Assembly: GCA_963669295.1 (NCBI GenBank)
Contig: OY769938.1
Location: 3,224,001 to 3,288,000 of the forward strand
Reading direction: 5' to 3'
Source: G963669295 sp963669295
GTDB lineage: Bacteria; Bacteroidota; Bacteroidia; Flavobacteriales_D; CALLUQ01
Length of the DNA stretch: 64,000 nucleotides
Shown here: one piece after another, positions 33,852-42,609 of the stretch
Numbering within the stretch: the stretch's first letter is position 1
How the letters are laid out: the number at the start of each line of letters is the position of its first letter
The notes under the pieces: model-generated
The model's input: the letters and a program-made list of their open reading frames with translations, nothing else
The model's database searches: none
What the model was told of the DNA's origin: nothing
Made by a program: the position numbers and the translations under genes

Positions 33852-33876
33852 AACTCCCCGCATGGGGAGTTTTTTT
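33852..33876 (+). terminator. Rho-independent terminator after the barrel gene
   Basis: AACTCCCC (33852-33859), loop GCAT, GGGGAGTT (33864-33871) and a T run to 33876. Confidence 0.9.
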
Positions 33877-33881
33877 ATGGG

Positions 33882-34256
33882 CTAAAGGAATCGTTTTAAT
33901 GCTGTTTTCATCCCAACCATATACAGCCCTATGCCCAACAAACTCCCAATGCTATCGGCCACGAAGTCGTAGGGGTCTCCCATACGCATAGGTACCCAAT
34001 TGGCTTGAATAACCTCAATCAACCCACCATATAGGGCGCTCCATATAAAAGCCACGGCAAAGGCATTTCGATGCAGGAATTTCCAACGCTTTTGTCGCCG
34101 AAACCCCCAGGCATAACTGGCAGATAAAGGAAAGAAAGCGATGATGTGCGCCACTTTATCATTCATGCTCACATTCATCTCCATTTGATCCAACGGAGTA
34201 ACGCATAACACCATAATGGCGGTAGATAACAATAAGGCTGGTACTAAGTACTTCAT
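33882..34256 (-). CDS. VanZ-family membrane protein
   Basis: A 124-residue protein from the ATG at 34256 (an upstream ATG at 34277 would add seven residues). It has about four membrane helices and the VanZ pattern: NDKVAHIIAFFPLSASYAWG, ALYGGLIEVIQANWVPMRMGDPYDFVADSIGSLLG. VanZ-like proteins are membrane proteins of unclear function, sometimes linked to teicoplanin resistance or surface glycans. The gene faces the barrel gene with the terminator between. Confidence 0.82.
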   Translation of the reverse strand: MKYLVPALLLSTAIMVLCVTPLDQMEMNVSMNDKVAHIIAFFPLSASYAWGFRRQKRWKFLHRNAFAVAFIWSALYGGLIEVIQANWVPMRMGDPYDFVADSIGSLLGIGLYMVGMKTALKRFL

Positions 34257-34314
34257 AAAGACCAAATAACGATGCAAAGATTGGAAATTATAAGGAGGAG
34301 AGAAAGAAAGTGAA

Positions 34315-35124
34315 ATGCTTTTAATTATTAATTTTGAGCAAAAGAAGGGTTTGAAGTTTTATTGGTTGTATACAAGTTTAGCGCTCACCTTTTTGGCATG
34401 TGGCGATGCTGAAGTGGCCGAAACTACTTCCGTTATCCCTGAAACAACAGTGGTGGATACTGTTCCTGAAGTAGAAGAGGACCCTTATCCGCGCCTTACA
34501 AGCCGTAATGCAGTAGATTTTATCCGCCAATTTGGTAAAGAGCACCTCGAAACCAGGGTGCTGATTCGTACCACGTTGGGCGATATGAAGGTGAAACTGT
34601 ATGAAGGCACCCCTTTGCATCGCGCCAATTTCATTATGCTCATTAAACGAGGCTACTTTAACAACACGTTCTTTTACCGGGTAGTGAAAGAATTTATGAT
34701 ACAGGGAGGAAATACAGATGACGAAGAAACACGCTTTAAACGCGATATGATAGGGGCTTACGATCTTCCCCATGAAATCAACGAAAAGTATTTCCACAAA
34801 CGTGGCGCATTGGCACTGTCAAGAGATTACGACAACAACCCATTGAAGCTTTCTGATCCCTATAACTTTTACATTGTACAGGGAAAGAAATTTACCAGCG
34901 GTGAGCTGCACATCCTGGAAGTCGATTATGAAAAGCAATTTACATCCATTCAAAAGAACACCTACACCACCCTGGGAGGCGCACCACATTTAGATGGAGA
35001 GCACACCGTTTTTGGCGAGGTATATGAAGGCTTTGAGGTAATTGATAAAATTGCTGAAGTGGAAACAGATGGCATCAATTGGCCCATCAAAGACATCGTT
35101 ATTAACATGGAAATTATTGAATAA
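34315..35124 (+). CDS. Cyclophilin-type peptidyl-prolyl isomerase lipoprotein
   Basis: A 269-residue protein; the segment SLALTFLACGD gives a lipobox at about residue 29. An ATG at 34315 starts it; an internal TTG is a possible alternative. The cyclophilin domain follows at about 82-269, with motifs TTLGDMKVKLYEGTPLHRANF, FFYRVVKEFMIQGG and HLDGEHTVFGEVYEGFEVIDKI. Arg, Phe and Gln of the active site are present (YRVV, FMIQGG). An insertion between GGN and the mid-domain strands carries charged residues. It should fold proteins at the envelope. Confidence 0.88.
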   Translation: MLLIINFEQKKGLKFYWLYTSLALTFLACGDAEVAETTSVIPETTVVDTVPEVEEDPYPRLTSRNAVDFIRQFGKEHLETRVLIRTTLGDMKVKLYEGTPLHRANFIMLIKRGYFNNTFFYRVVKEFMIQGGNTDDEETRFKRDMIGAYDLPHEINEKYFHKRGALALSRDYDNNPLKLSDPYNFYIVQGKKFTSGELHILEVDYEKQFTSIQKNTYTTLGGAPHLDGEHTVFGEVYEGFEVIDKIAEVETDGINWPIKDIVINMEIIE

Positions 35125-35129
35125 CAAAA

Positions 35130-36077
35130 ATGAATAAACTCCTTTGTATAATCGCTATTGTTTTTGTCGCCTGTAATAGCGAACCTTCTCCCGAAACTAC
35201 TATTGAAGTCGTAGATAGCCTGTCGTTTGGACTCGATACAGCAAGCACAAAGCATGAGCTTACCAATGAAGACATTGCTTTGCTACAAACGCTACAAGAT
35301 AATTTTGGTTACCTGGAATACCGGGAAGAAGCAAACGACTATGTGTACAAAGAACCCTGCGGACTTTGGGATGCGAGTGTTGCCATTTATCATGAAGAAA
35401 ACGTAGAGTACAGCGGGTACTACCTGAATATTGCGGGCTATCGAAATGAAAATTATGTGATATTGGAAGCGACAAAAAACAACGAAGAAATTGTGCTAAA
35501 GGTGGTGGATAGCAATTACCTGTACGAAGAGAATGAAGAAGAATTACATCAGTTTTATATCCTTGAACGATTGGATTCAAGCGTTTGGAAAATGTATCAA
35601 GATCGCATTGAATATGCCAACTACCTTACGCCACAACATTTGTTGGAAACCTTTGAATTAATACCATGTAGCGATTACGAGATGATTATGCGTGATTTTC
35701 CTGATGAATGGATCGATTTAACCAAAGATGAATCGGGAAACCTGGTCATTTACGAAGAATGTTATTACGGGCCTGGAGGTTTGTTATTTGGGCCACCACC
35801 ACCTACTGATTGTGATACTTGCAGGCCTTACTTTTCCAATTATGGGGGAGGCGATGAGCATAGCAATACCATTGACAGAATAAGAAAAGAAAATGATGTC
35901 TTGTACATTGAATACACCAGTTGGGGAGAAAAGAAAGAGTTGGTAGTAGATTATCATGTAGCAGCTCAATACGCAAGCATCACCTATCGCAGTAATGGTG
36001 AAAACTATACGGGTTATGCGGTACCGGAAGATGATGCTGCGCAGTTTGAAACGGTAAAAGAAGAATGCGATGAGTAG
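35130..36077 (+). CDS. Acidic lipoprotein of unknown function
   Basis: A 315-residue protein with lipobox (IVFVACNS, Cys about 15). The mature part is acidic and Tyr-rich. A Cys-rich turn CDTCRPY and a Pro stretch (GPPPPTDCDTC) occur near residue 225-232. No family recognised. It follows the cyclophilin gene by 5 bp, so the two are probably one operon. Confidence 0.6.
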   Translation: MNKLLCIIAIVFVACNSEPSPETTIEVVDSLSFGLDTASTKHELTNEDIALLQTLQDNFGYLEYREEANDYVYKEPCGLWDASVAIYHEENVEYSGYYLNIAGYRNENYVILEATKNNEEIVLKVVDSNYLYEENEEELHQFYILERLDSSVWKMYQDRIEYANYLTPQHLLETFELIPCSDYEMIMRDFPDEWIDLTKDESGNLVIYEECYYGPGGLLFGPPPPTDCDTCRPYFSNYGGGDEHSNTIDRIRKENDVLYIEYTSWGEKKELVVDYHVAAQYASITYRSNGENYTGYAVPEDDAAQFETVKEECDE

Positions 36078-36224
36078 CCATTGATTGGCACTTGCCGGTA
36101 AAATAGAAACCGGTGAGTATCAACACATTTTTGTTGAAATCATCTTCACAATTATTTAATAGAGCGCAGCATTTCAATTAAATTTTGCTTAATTTTAATT
36201 CGGATAAACTAATATTAAGTTAAG

Positions 36225-36686
36225 ATGAGGTTTCTACACCAGCGCTTAAAATTGAAGAGAAAGCAAATGATTAAGGTACACTTTAGTGAACCCACCAATG
36301 TGAAATTGCTTTCTGCTCCTGAATTCAAAAAATACAAGCTAGGAAAAACGCATACCTATTACGGTGGTGCGCACACCAACTCACCAGCTTCCTTCGAAAT
36401 TCCTTACGATGGGATATGGCATGCTGTTATTGAAAAAGGCACTTACAACAACCCCATTGATGTAACAGGCAACGTTGAATTGGATGGCATGGCTAAGAAG
36501 TCTAAAAAGGCATCGAAACCTGCGGAAGAGCCTGCAGCAGTGGTAGAAGCCGCAGCAGCAGAAGAAGCGCTGGATGCAGGAGAAAACACTGAAGACACCG
36601 AAGATACTGCGAACACTACAGCCACAGCAGTTGATGAAGAGGAAACGGAAGAAGGTGTTGAGAAAACCGTTGACGCTGAAGATTAG
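36225..36686 (+). CDS. DUF1883-domain protein with acidic tail
   Basis: A 153-residue protein. The first ~85 residues fit DUF1883 (FLHQRLKLKRKQMIKVHFSEPTNVKLLSAPEF, YYGGAHTNSPASFEIPYDGIWHAVIEKG). The C-terminal ~65 residues are Ala/Glu/Thr-rich and very acidic (EDTEDTANTT), probably disordered. No signal peptide is visible, so it is likely cytoplasmic. DUF1883 proteins are small beta proteins of unknown role. Confidence 0.72.
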   Translation: MRFLHQRLKLKRKQMIKVHFSEPTNVKLLSAPEFKKYKLGKTHTYYGGAHTNSPASFEIPYDGIWHAVIEKGTYNNPIDVTGNVELDGMAKKSKKASKPAEEPAAVVEAAAAEEALDAGENTEDTEDTANTTATAVDEEETEEGVEKTVDAED

Positions 36687-36712
36687 ATAAAACTGATATA
36701 AAACCTAACCTG

Positions 36713-36740
36713 TGCCGGGCTTTTGCTCGGCATTATTTTC
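36713..36740 (+). terminator. Probable terminator
   Basis: TGCCGGG (36713-36719) pairs with CTCGGCA (36726-36732) with one G-T pair, then TTATTTTC. Confidence 0.6.
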
Positions 36741-36764
36741 TAACCGTACGTAACATTTACAACC

Positions 36765-38063
36765 ATGAAGCGCAGTATAATTTCTTGCATTGCTTTGGCT
36801 ACCTTATTGATAGCAGGCAATACCACCGCAGCTCCTATAACCTCCGAGTACACCGTAAAAAAAGACAATGATGTGATTTTCTCTGTGAAGGTCACCAATG
36901 GAGAAAAACCATTAAAAAGTGTGCCTGTAAAAGTAGAGCAAGAAGGACGTTTAATTGCAGCTTCGGTAACTGGCCCCAGTGGTAAGGCCTTATTTAACAT
37001 CAAAGGCTATAACAATGGTGCAGTAAACATTGTAGTTGAGTTTTCGGGTTACGAAAAAGAGTCGCTTACGAAATCTTCTTTGAGCGATGGGCAGGTATTT
37101 GAAGTAACCATGCGACGATTGGCAGGTACTGACGCCGAATCGATGGCTACTGCCAAAGTGAATGAAATGCAAGAGAAAAGCGATGCCGTTATTGCTAAAG
37201 AGGCCGAAAAGAAGGAAAGCCTGGCTACTAAGGCAGAACGCGATAAAGAAGCTGCTGAAAAGATGCGTGAGGAAACCGAGGCCATGAAGACGAAAAACGA
37301 AGAGCGCATGACCGAGGCCACAGAAAAAAGTGATGAAGCAGCGGAAAGAGCAAAAGAATCAGCAGAGCGGGCAGAAGCTGCAAGAAAAGCAGCAGAAGAA
37401 GCTCGAATAGCTAGAGATCAGGAAGCTAGTGAACGAGCTGCCGCTGCTCGAGAGCGAGAAAGAAGCGCAAAAGAGCAAGAAGAAGCACGTGCTGCCGCTG
37501 CTGCTTTAGCTGCACAAAAAGACCTGGAAGCAGCAGAGAAGAAAGCTGAGCAGGCTGCAAAAAAAGATGCCAAGACAGAGGAAAAAGAAGCGAAGAAAAT
37601 GGCCGATGAAGAAAAGGAAAAGATGAAGGAGGCAGAAGAAAAAGCAAAAGAAGAACGCAAAGAGGCGAAAGAAGCTGCTGAGGCTGCAAAAGAAGAAAAG
37701 AAAGAAGCCAAAGAAGAGAAAAAAGAATTGAAAGAAGAAAGCAAAGAAGCTAAAGAGTTAGAAAAAGAAGCGAAAGAAACAGAAAAGGCAGTAAAGGCAG
37801 AAGACGCTTTTGCCAAAGATCAAGAAAAGCTCAACGAGCGATTCTCTAAACTGGACGACCGCCAAAGAAAGCTGAACGAAGACCAAAAGAAACTGGATAA
37901 AGACCGCAAGAAAGATAAGAAGGGAAAGCACACTGAGAAACATGCTAAAGACCAGGAGAAAATTGATAAAGACCAGCAAAAACTGGATGAGGATCGCAAG
38001 AAGTTAGAAGAAGACCAGAAGAAGCTGGACAAAAAGCGAAAAAAGAACAAGAAGAATATGTAA
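36765..38063 (+). CDS. Secreted coiled-coil protein with Ig-like N-domain
   Basis: A 432-residue protein with signal peptide (ends NTTAAP, about residue 24) and a beta domain at about 28-118 (KDNDVIFSVKVTNGEKPLKSVPVKV, VNIVVEFSGYEKESL) of carboxypeptidase-regulatory type. A long highly charged helix follows (about 125-432), in Ala/Glu/Lys repeats (EAKEAAEAAKEEKKEAKEE) ending in Lys/Asp-rich KLDKDRKKDKKGK and KKNKKNM. The charge pattern implies a long coiled coil or single alpha-helix. Function unknown. A strong terminator follows. Confidence 0.75.
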   Translation: MKRSIISCIALATLLIAGNTTAAPITSEYTVKKDNDVIFSVKVTNGEKPLKSVPVKVEQEGRLIAASVTGPSGKALFNIKGYNNGAVNIVVEFSGYEKESLTKSSLSDGQVFEVTMRRLAGTDAESMATAKVNEMQEKSDAVIAKEAEKKESLATKAERDKEAAEKMREETEAMKTKNEERMTEATEKSDEAAERAKESAERAEAARKAAEEARIARDQEASERAAAARERERSAKEQEEARAAAAALAAQKDLEAAEKKAEQAAKKDAKTEEKEAKKMADEEKEKMKEAEEKAKEERKEAKEAAEAAKEEKKEAKEEKKELKEESKEAKELEKEAKETEKAVKAEDAFAKDQEKLNERFSKLDDRQRKLNEDQKKLDKDRKKDKKGKHTEKHAKDQEKIDKDQQKLDEDRKKLEEDQKKLDKKRKKNKKNM

Positions 38064-38079
38064 GCACATAAAGTGCTAC

Positions 38080-38112
38080 AAAAAACCCGCTTTGATAGGA
38101 GCGGGTTTTTTT
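38080..38112 (+). terminator. Rho-independent terminator after the coiled-coil gene
   Basis: AAAAAACCCGC (38080-38090), ten-base loop, GCGGGTTTTTT (38101-38111) and continuing T run. Confidence 0.92.
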
Positions 38113-38190
38113 ATGAAAACTACACTAATTGTCAGGCACTTGACAGCTCGTTTGGTAGATGTATACTAATTTTAGAGGAACAGGTATTCT

Positions 38191-39240
38191 ATGAGGTGGT
38201 TTTTTTACATAGCAGTAGTAGCACTAATTAGCAGCTGCAAGAAAAGTGAAGTGCAGGGAGATGCACGCTTAGGAGAATGGCTTGTACCTAAGGAAGATAT
38301 TTTAAATGGTGGCCCTGGCATAGATGGAATTCCAGCGTTGTTGAATCCTACCTTTGTAGCTCCCGGTGCCACTGGAACAGCCTACTTAAGACCCGACGAT
38401 TTGGTGATCGGCTATGTAAATGGCAATGATGCACGAGCTTACCCCCATAAAATTTTAGACTGGCACGAAATTGTAAACGATGACGTAAGTGGCGATCTTA
38501 TTTCCGTCATTTACTGTCCACTTACCGGAACTGGGGTGATTTGGAACCGCAACATATTAGGAACCACCACTACCTTTGGTGTTTCCGGGTTGTTGTACCA
38601 ATCCAATTTGTTGCCCTACGACCGCCTTACGGGTAGCAACTGGTCGCAACTTACCATGCAGAGCATAAATGGACGATTAATTGGCACTACCGCTACCACT
38701 GTTATGCCGGTAGAAACCACCTGGGAAACATGGCAGGAAATGTATCCCAATACCAGGGTTATCTCAAGCAATACAGGCTACGATCGCGACTACGAATCCT
38801 ATCCCTACCGCAACTACAAGGAAGGTGATTTTTTGCTTTACCCTGTACATCACCTCGACGAACGACTCTTCATTAAAGAGCGGGTGCATGGCATACTTAC
38901 AGGAGGAAAGTCAAAAACATACCGATTGCCTTCGTTTCAGGGAGGAAATACAGTGATTCACGATGAGGTTGAAGGAGAGCTGATGGTAGTTGTTGGCAAC
39001 GAAAGCAAAAACTTTGTGACCTCTTTCCATCGCAATTTGCCCGATCAAACCCAACTCACATTCACTGCCGTACAAGACTCATTGCCCATTGTAATGAAAG
39101 ATCAGGAAGGAACCTATTGGAACGTGTTTGGCTATGGTGTAAGCGGTCCGCGTGCTGGCGAGCGACTCCCTGTTACTCAGTCGTTCATGGGGTACTGGTT
39201 TTCCTGGGGTGCCTTTTACCCTGTTCCCGAAATCTATTGA
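38191..39240 (+). CDS. DUF3179 lipoprotein
   Basis: A 349-residue lipoprotein (ALISSCKKS, Cys about 16). The DUF3179 pattern is clear: AYPHKILDWHEIVNDDVSGDLISVIYCPLTGTGVIW, YQSNLLPYDRLTGSNWSQL, GKSKTYRLPSF. In most relatives the core reads YCPLCGT; here Thr takes the place of the second Cys (YCPLTGT), so a two-cysteine site is unlikely. The role of this family is unknown. Confidence 0.85.
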   Translation: MRWFFYIAVVALISSCKKSEVQGDARLGEWLVPKEDILNGGPGIDGIPALLNPTFVAPGATGTAYLRPDDLVIGYVNGNDARAYPHKILDWHEIVNDDVSGDLISVIYCPLTGTGVIWNRNILGTTTTFGVSGLLYQSNLLPYDRLTGSNWSQLTMQSINGRLIGTTATTVMPVETTWETWQEMYPNTRVISSNTGYDRDYESYPYRNYKEGDFLLYPVHHLDERLFIKERVHGILTGGKSKTYRLPSFQGGNTVIHDEVEGELMVVVGNESKNFVTSFHRNLPDQTQLTFTAVQDSLPIVMKDQEGTYWNVFGYGVSGPRAGERLPVTQSFMGYWFSWGAFYPVPEIY

Positions 39241-39292
39241 TTTTCAAAACCATTTACAGGTAAGTTTCGTATCTTTATATACGTATACTTCA

Positions 39293-40225
39293 ATGGTGGA
39301 AACAACAGAAGAACAATATCCCGATAAGCCGGTTTCAGTCATCCGGGAAAAAGACAATGTAATGATCCGTTCGGTCATTAGCATCTTCTTGTTCATTGGA
39401 TTGTTTTACCTGGTGTTCGACATGAGTTTAGAGTACATCATGTTATTGGTATTGGTCATCTTTATCCACGAAATGGGCCACTTAATTGCCATGAAGCGTT
39501 TTGGCTATCATGATTTGAAGATGTTTTTTGTACCGCTAATAGGAGCGTTGGTAAGTGGGAAGAAGAGAGACATTTCGCAACGACAAAAAGCCATCATTAG
39601 CTTGGCAGGCCCTGTACCAGGAATCATTATTGGTGCAGTATTACTTTTCCTTGCCGTACCCGTTGGAGATCAAAAGATGATCGTGGCTGGAAACATGTTT
39701 TTGTTCCTCAATGCATTTAACCTTTTACCCATCGATCCGCTGGATGGAGGAAAGCTGATAGAAAACCTGTTTTTTGCTTCTAACAAGGTGATACAAATTG
39801 TTTTTCTTGGACTGTCTATTGCTGCTTCGGTAGTAATAGGGGTGTTTTTCAATGCCTATGCCTTTGCATTCATCGCGTTCTTTTTGATTTTGCGAATACG
39901 CAACTTAACCAAGGTAAATGCCATTCGTACTCATCTAATGGCCATTGGAGTTAACTACCGCAAATCGTTTGAAGAATTAACCAACAAAGAATATTGGTTG
40001 GCACGCAAAGTCATCATCAACAATACGCCTGTGTTTCAACAAATCAACCCCAACGAATACAAGGTGTCGAAGTTTGAAGAACAGTTAATTACTCGTGTAA
40101 AGAGCGTACTCCACATTCAGCCGGTGGCAGATCTTTCCGTATTGGGAAAAGTATTCTTGATGTTGGTTTGGGCTACTTTTTTGTTTGGGTCGGTATATAC
40201 CTTCTACCTGCTTTACGCAGGTTAA
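39293..40225 (+). CDS. M50-family membrane metalloprotease
   Basis: A 310-residue multi-pass protein; the ATG at 39293 is used, since the longer frame overlaps the DUF3179 gene. The zinc motif IFIHEMGHLIAMK (HExxH, His59/Glu60/His63) and the third-ligand motif NLLPIDPLDGGKLI (Asp) are present within membrane helices, as in site-2-type proteases (Rip/SpoIVFB-like). A C-terminal soluble segment follows with one more helix (FLMLVWATFLFGSVYTFYLLY). Substrates are unknown. Confidence 0.85.
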   Translation: MVETTEEQYPDKPVSVIREKDNVMIRSVISIFLFIGLFYLVFDMSLEYIMLLVLVIFIHEMGHLIAMKRFGYHDLKMFFVPLIGALVSGKKRDISQRQKAIISLAGPVPGIIIGAVLLFLAVPVGDQKMIVAGNMFLFLNAFNLLPIDPLDGGKLIENLFFASNKVIQIVFLGLSIAASVVIGVFFNAYAFAFIAFFLILRIRNLTKVNAIRTHLMAIGVNYRKSFEELTNKEYWLARKVIINNTPVFQQINPNEYKVSKFEEQLITRVKSVLHIQPVADLSVLGKVFLMLVWATFLFGSVYTFYLLYAG

Positions 40226-40231
40226 CAGTAA

Positions 40232-41362
40232 TTATTTCAGTACAGTTTCTTGATCCCAAACTCGCTGAGGTGTAGAAATGCCATTCTTGAAGTAGAAAAC
40301 CCCACCCCACTTGTGGGTCACTTTTTTGTATTGATTGCCTTTACCCGATTGCACCACAATGCGTTCAATTACAGTAGCATTACCTTCTTTATAAGTGCTT
40401 TCGGTTACTCCATCTTTATACTGTTTGGCCAACTCCGTTTGAAATTCTTCTTTGCTCATCTTTAACGGGTCGAGCTTGGGAGTTGTTTCCTTCACTTCCT
40501 CTTTCACCACTGCTGGTTTTACTTCCTTGCGTTCTTCTTTCACTTCGGCCACCACCTTCTCTTTGGTAACTTCCGGCTTAGTCTCCTCCTTCACTTCCTC
40601 TTTCACCGCTACTGGTTTTTCTTCCTTACGCTCCTCTTTCACTTCGGCCACCACCTCTTCTTTGATAACTTCGGGCTTAGTCTCCTCCTTCACTTCCTCT
40701 TTCACCGCTACTGGTTTTTCTTCCTTACGCTCCTCTTTCACTTCGGCCACCACCTCTTCTTTGATAACTTCGGGCTTTGCCTCTTCCTTTACTTCAGCTA
40801 CTGTTTCTTCTTTTGTGGTATTGTTGGCCAATGTAGCATTATGGGCATCTCCTTTAGCGGCTCGCTCCCAAGCCAGGCGTTCTTGCGCACGTTTAATGCG
40901 TTCCTGACGCTTTTTTTCGGCCATGGCTTCGGCCTCTTTTTGCTTGGCAGCTTCATCAAATTGTACCACATCACCAGTCGCTTCCGGCTTTTGCTTTTCT
41001 CGCATCTCACGAATTCGTCGTGCTCGTGCTGCCAGGTCATCTTCTTCGGTAGGCTCCACCTCTTCTTCTACAAATGGCTTGCCCATCTCCAATTGGATGT
41101 CGTAAATAATAACCGAAGGATAAACATTTTGTGGACGTAGCTTACTGGCCTCTTCGTACTTCGCAATGGCTTGTTCATACGACTGGCTTTCAAACAATTG
41201 ATGGGCTTCGTCCATAGCTTTTAAGAAAGCAGGATCATTTTTGGCCTCTTCCAATTCTTTGGCAGCCAACTCGGCCTTTTCAATGGGCGATAAACGTGGT
41301 TGTGCAAAGCTGGTTAAACCGCTGGCCAACAACAAAGTAATGATTAGTGTTTTCTTCAACAT
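40232..41362 (-). CDS. Secreted TPR-like protein with Lys/Glu 33-residue repeats
   Basis: A 376-residue protein: signal peptide (ends LTSFAQ, residue 21), a TPR-like segment (about 45-90: DEAHQLFESQSYEQAIAKYEEAS), a charged helical linker, then three tandem 33-residue repeats (195-293) with the core EEVVAEVKEERKEEKPVAVK. A C-terminal domain (KMSKEEFQTELAKQYKDG, VIERIVVQSGK, KWGGVFYFKNG) follows. The C-domain and the TPR-like segment match the larger protein at 26781-29246, so the two genes are paralogues. Function unknown; an envelope scaffold is possible. Confidence 0.75.
   Translation of the reverse strand: MLKKTLIITLLLASGLTSFAQPRLSPIEKAELAAKELEEAKNDPAFLKAMDEAHQLFESQSYEQAIAKYEEASKLRPQNVYPSVIIYDIQLEMGKPFVEEEVEPTEEDDLAARARRIREMREKQKPEATGDVVQFDEAAKQKEAEAMAEKKRQERIKRAQERLAWERAAKGDAHNATLANNTTKEETVAEVKEEAKPEVIKEEVVAEVKEERKEEKPVAVKEEVKEETKPEVIKEEVVAEVKEERKEEKPVAVKEEVKEETKPEVTKEKVVAEVKEERKEVKPAVVKEEVKETTPKLDPLKMSKEEFQTELAKQYKDGVTESTYKEGNATVIERIVVQSGKGNQYKKVTHKWGGVFYFKNGISTPQRVWDQETVLK
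40484..40780. repeat. Three tandem 99-bp coding repeats
   Basis: Residues 195-227, 228-260 and 261-293 of the protein at 40232-41362 are copies of one 33-residue unit. The first two differ at one residue (Ala/Thr), and the third has drifted. The near-identity at base level marks recent unit duplication. Confidence 0.9.
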
Positions 41363-41622
41363 CTGTAATTAGGTACAATTGGTTCAACGAATGGTTCATA
41401 ATTCGTGCCATTCTTTTCCTCCCACTAACGCAAAAGTATAAATAATTGTTATCTGAAAACCCGGTACGGGGAGGAAGAAGCCAACTGCAAACTGTTAAAA
41501 AAGATTAAAACCCCTTTGAAGCTAAAATAAATGAGGTGATGCTTCGGTTTATTCGTAAAGGTGATAGGCCTTGTGAAATTCTTTCTTACATTCGTTTTAC
41601 CATTAACAAAACTCAATACGCC

Positions 41623-42477
41623 ATGAAACGTTACTTCATCTTGTTATTAATCGCTCCTCTTTTATTTGCCTGTGGTGCAGAAGAAACCAATCAGCCCGAT
41701 CCTGCCCTGGAAAAGCTAAAAGACGAAAACCTACGGTTACTTACAGCGGCCACTGAAAAAGATTCTAGCATCAACGCTTTTGTACGCTCGTTGAATGAGA
41801 TTGAAGAAAACCTGGCCATGATTAAGGAAAAAGAGCGCATTGTATCTACCCATTCGCAAAATGAGGTGGAATTTGGACAAACCGTGCAAGACAATATCAT
41901 TAACGACATTCAGTTGATCAATGATTTGATGGAGAAGAATAAGGGGTTAATCGCTTCGTTGAAAAAACAGTTGGGTAATGCGAATTTGCAAATAGGTGAA
42001 TTCGAAAAACTGGTAGAACGACTAACGGTTCAAATTCAAGAAAAGGATGCGGAAATTGCCACCTTGAAAGAAGATTTGGCACAGATGAACATCGCTATGG
42101 AGCTGTTGAGTACTGAATACAGCGAACGGGTAGAAGAAGTGGCTCAAAAGGAAGATGAATTAAACAAGGCCTTTTACGCATTTGGCACGAAGAAAGAACT
42201 TACCGATGCAGGGGTAATTACCAAAGAAGGTGGTTTTATTGGCATTGGTAGGGCCGATAAATTGCGAGAAGACTTCAATAAAGAATACTTCACTGAAATC
42301 GACGTTCGGGAAACGACTTCTATTCCCTTGTTGAGTAAAAAAGCGAAAATCATTACCACACACCCCTCTAGTGCTTACAGCATTGAAGGTGAAGACAGGG
42401 CAGATAAGCTCACCATTAGCAATACAGAAGAGTTTTGGAGTGCATCGAAATACCTGGTGGTGGTAGTAGATAACTAG
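41623..42477 (+). CDS. Coiled-coil lipoprotein (possibly Cbp1-like adhesin type)
   Basis: A 284-residue protein; the ATG at 41623 (MKRYFILLLIAPLLFACG) gives a lipobox, and an upstream in-frame ATG at 41536 lacks a reason. The body is a long coiled coil (LEKLKDENLRLL, LNEIEENLAMI, ILEEL-type heptads) followed by a C-terminal beta domain (ELTDAGVITKEGGFIGIGR, KLTISNTEEFW). The layout resembles Bacteroidota collagen-binding (Cbp1-like) coiled-coil lipoproteins, but I am not certain. Confidence 0.6.
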   Translation: MKRYFILLLIAPLLFACGAEETNQPDPALEKLKDENLRLLTAATEKDSSINAFVRSLNEIEENLAMIKEKERIVSTHSQNEVEFGQTVQDNIINDIQLINDLMEKNKGLIASLKKQLGNANLQIGEFEKLVERLTVQIQEKDAEIATLKEDLAQMNIAMELLSTEYSERVEEVAQKEDELNKAFYAFGTKKELTDAGVITKEGGFIGIGRADKLREDFNKEYFTEIDVRETTSIPLLSKKAKIITTHPSSAYSIEGEDRADKLTISNTEEFWSASKYLVVVVDN

Positions 42478-42609
42478 TCATTAACAGTATTCATTCCTGA
42501 AACCGGGCCGCAGGAGATATTGAAGTATTGACACAAGCGGCACCATGAAAGGCTATTGGAACCCTACCTGCGACAAGGCGTTTATTTGAAAAAATCGTGC
42601 CTAAACAGA

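Noticed and set aside
37418..37816. 132-codon frame antisense to the coiled-coil gene
   Set aside because: It is a Ser/Phe/Ala-rich shadow of Glu/Lys/Ala codons on the plus strand.
40452..40907. 151-codon Ser/Thr-rich frame antisense to the Lys/Glu repeat gene
   Set aside because: It is a mirror of the Lys/Glu repeats in the real gene; its low-complexity composition comes from that repeat.
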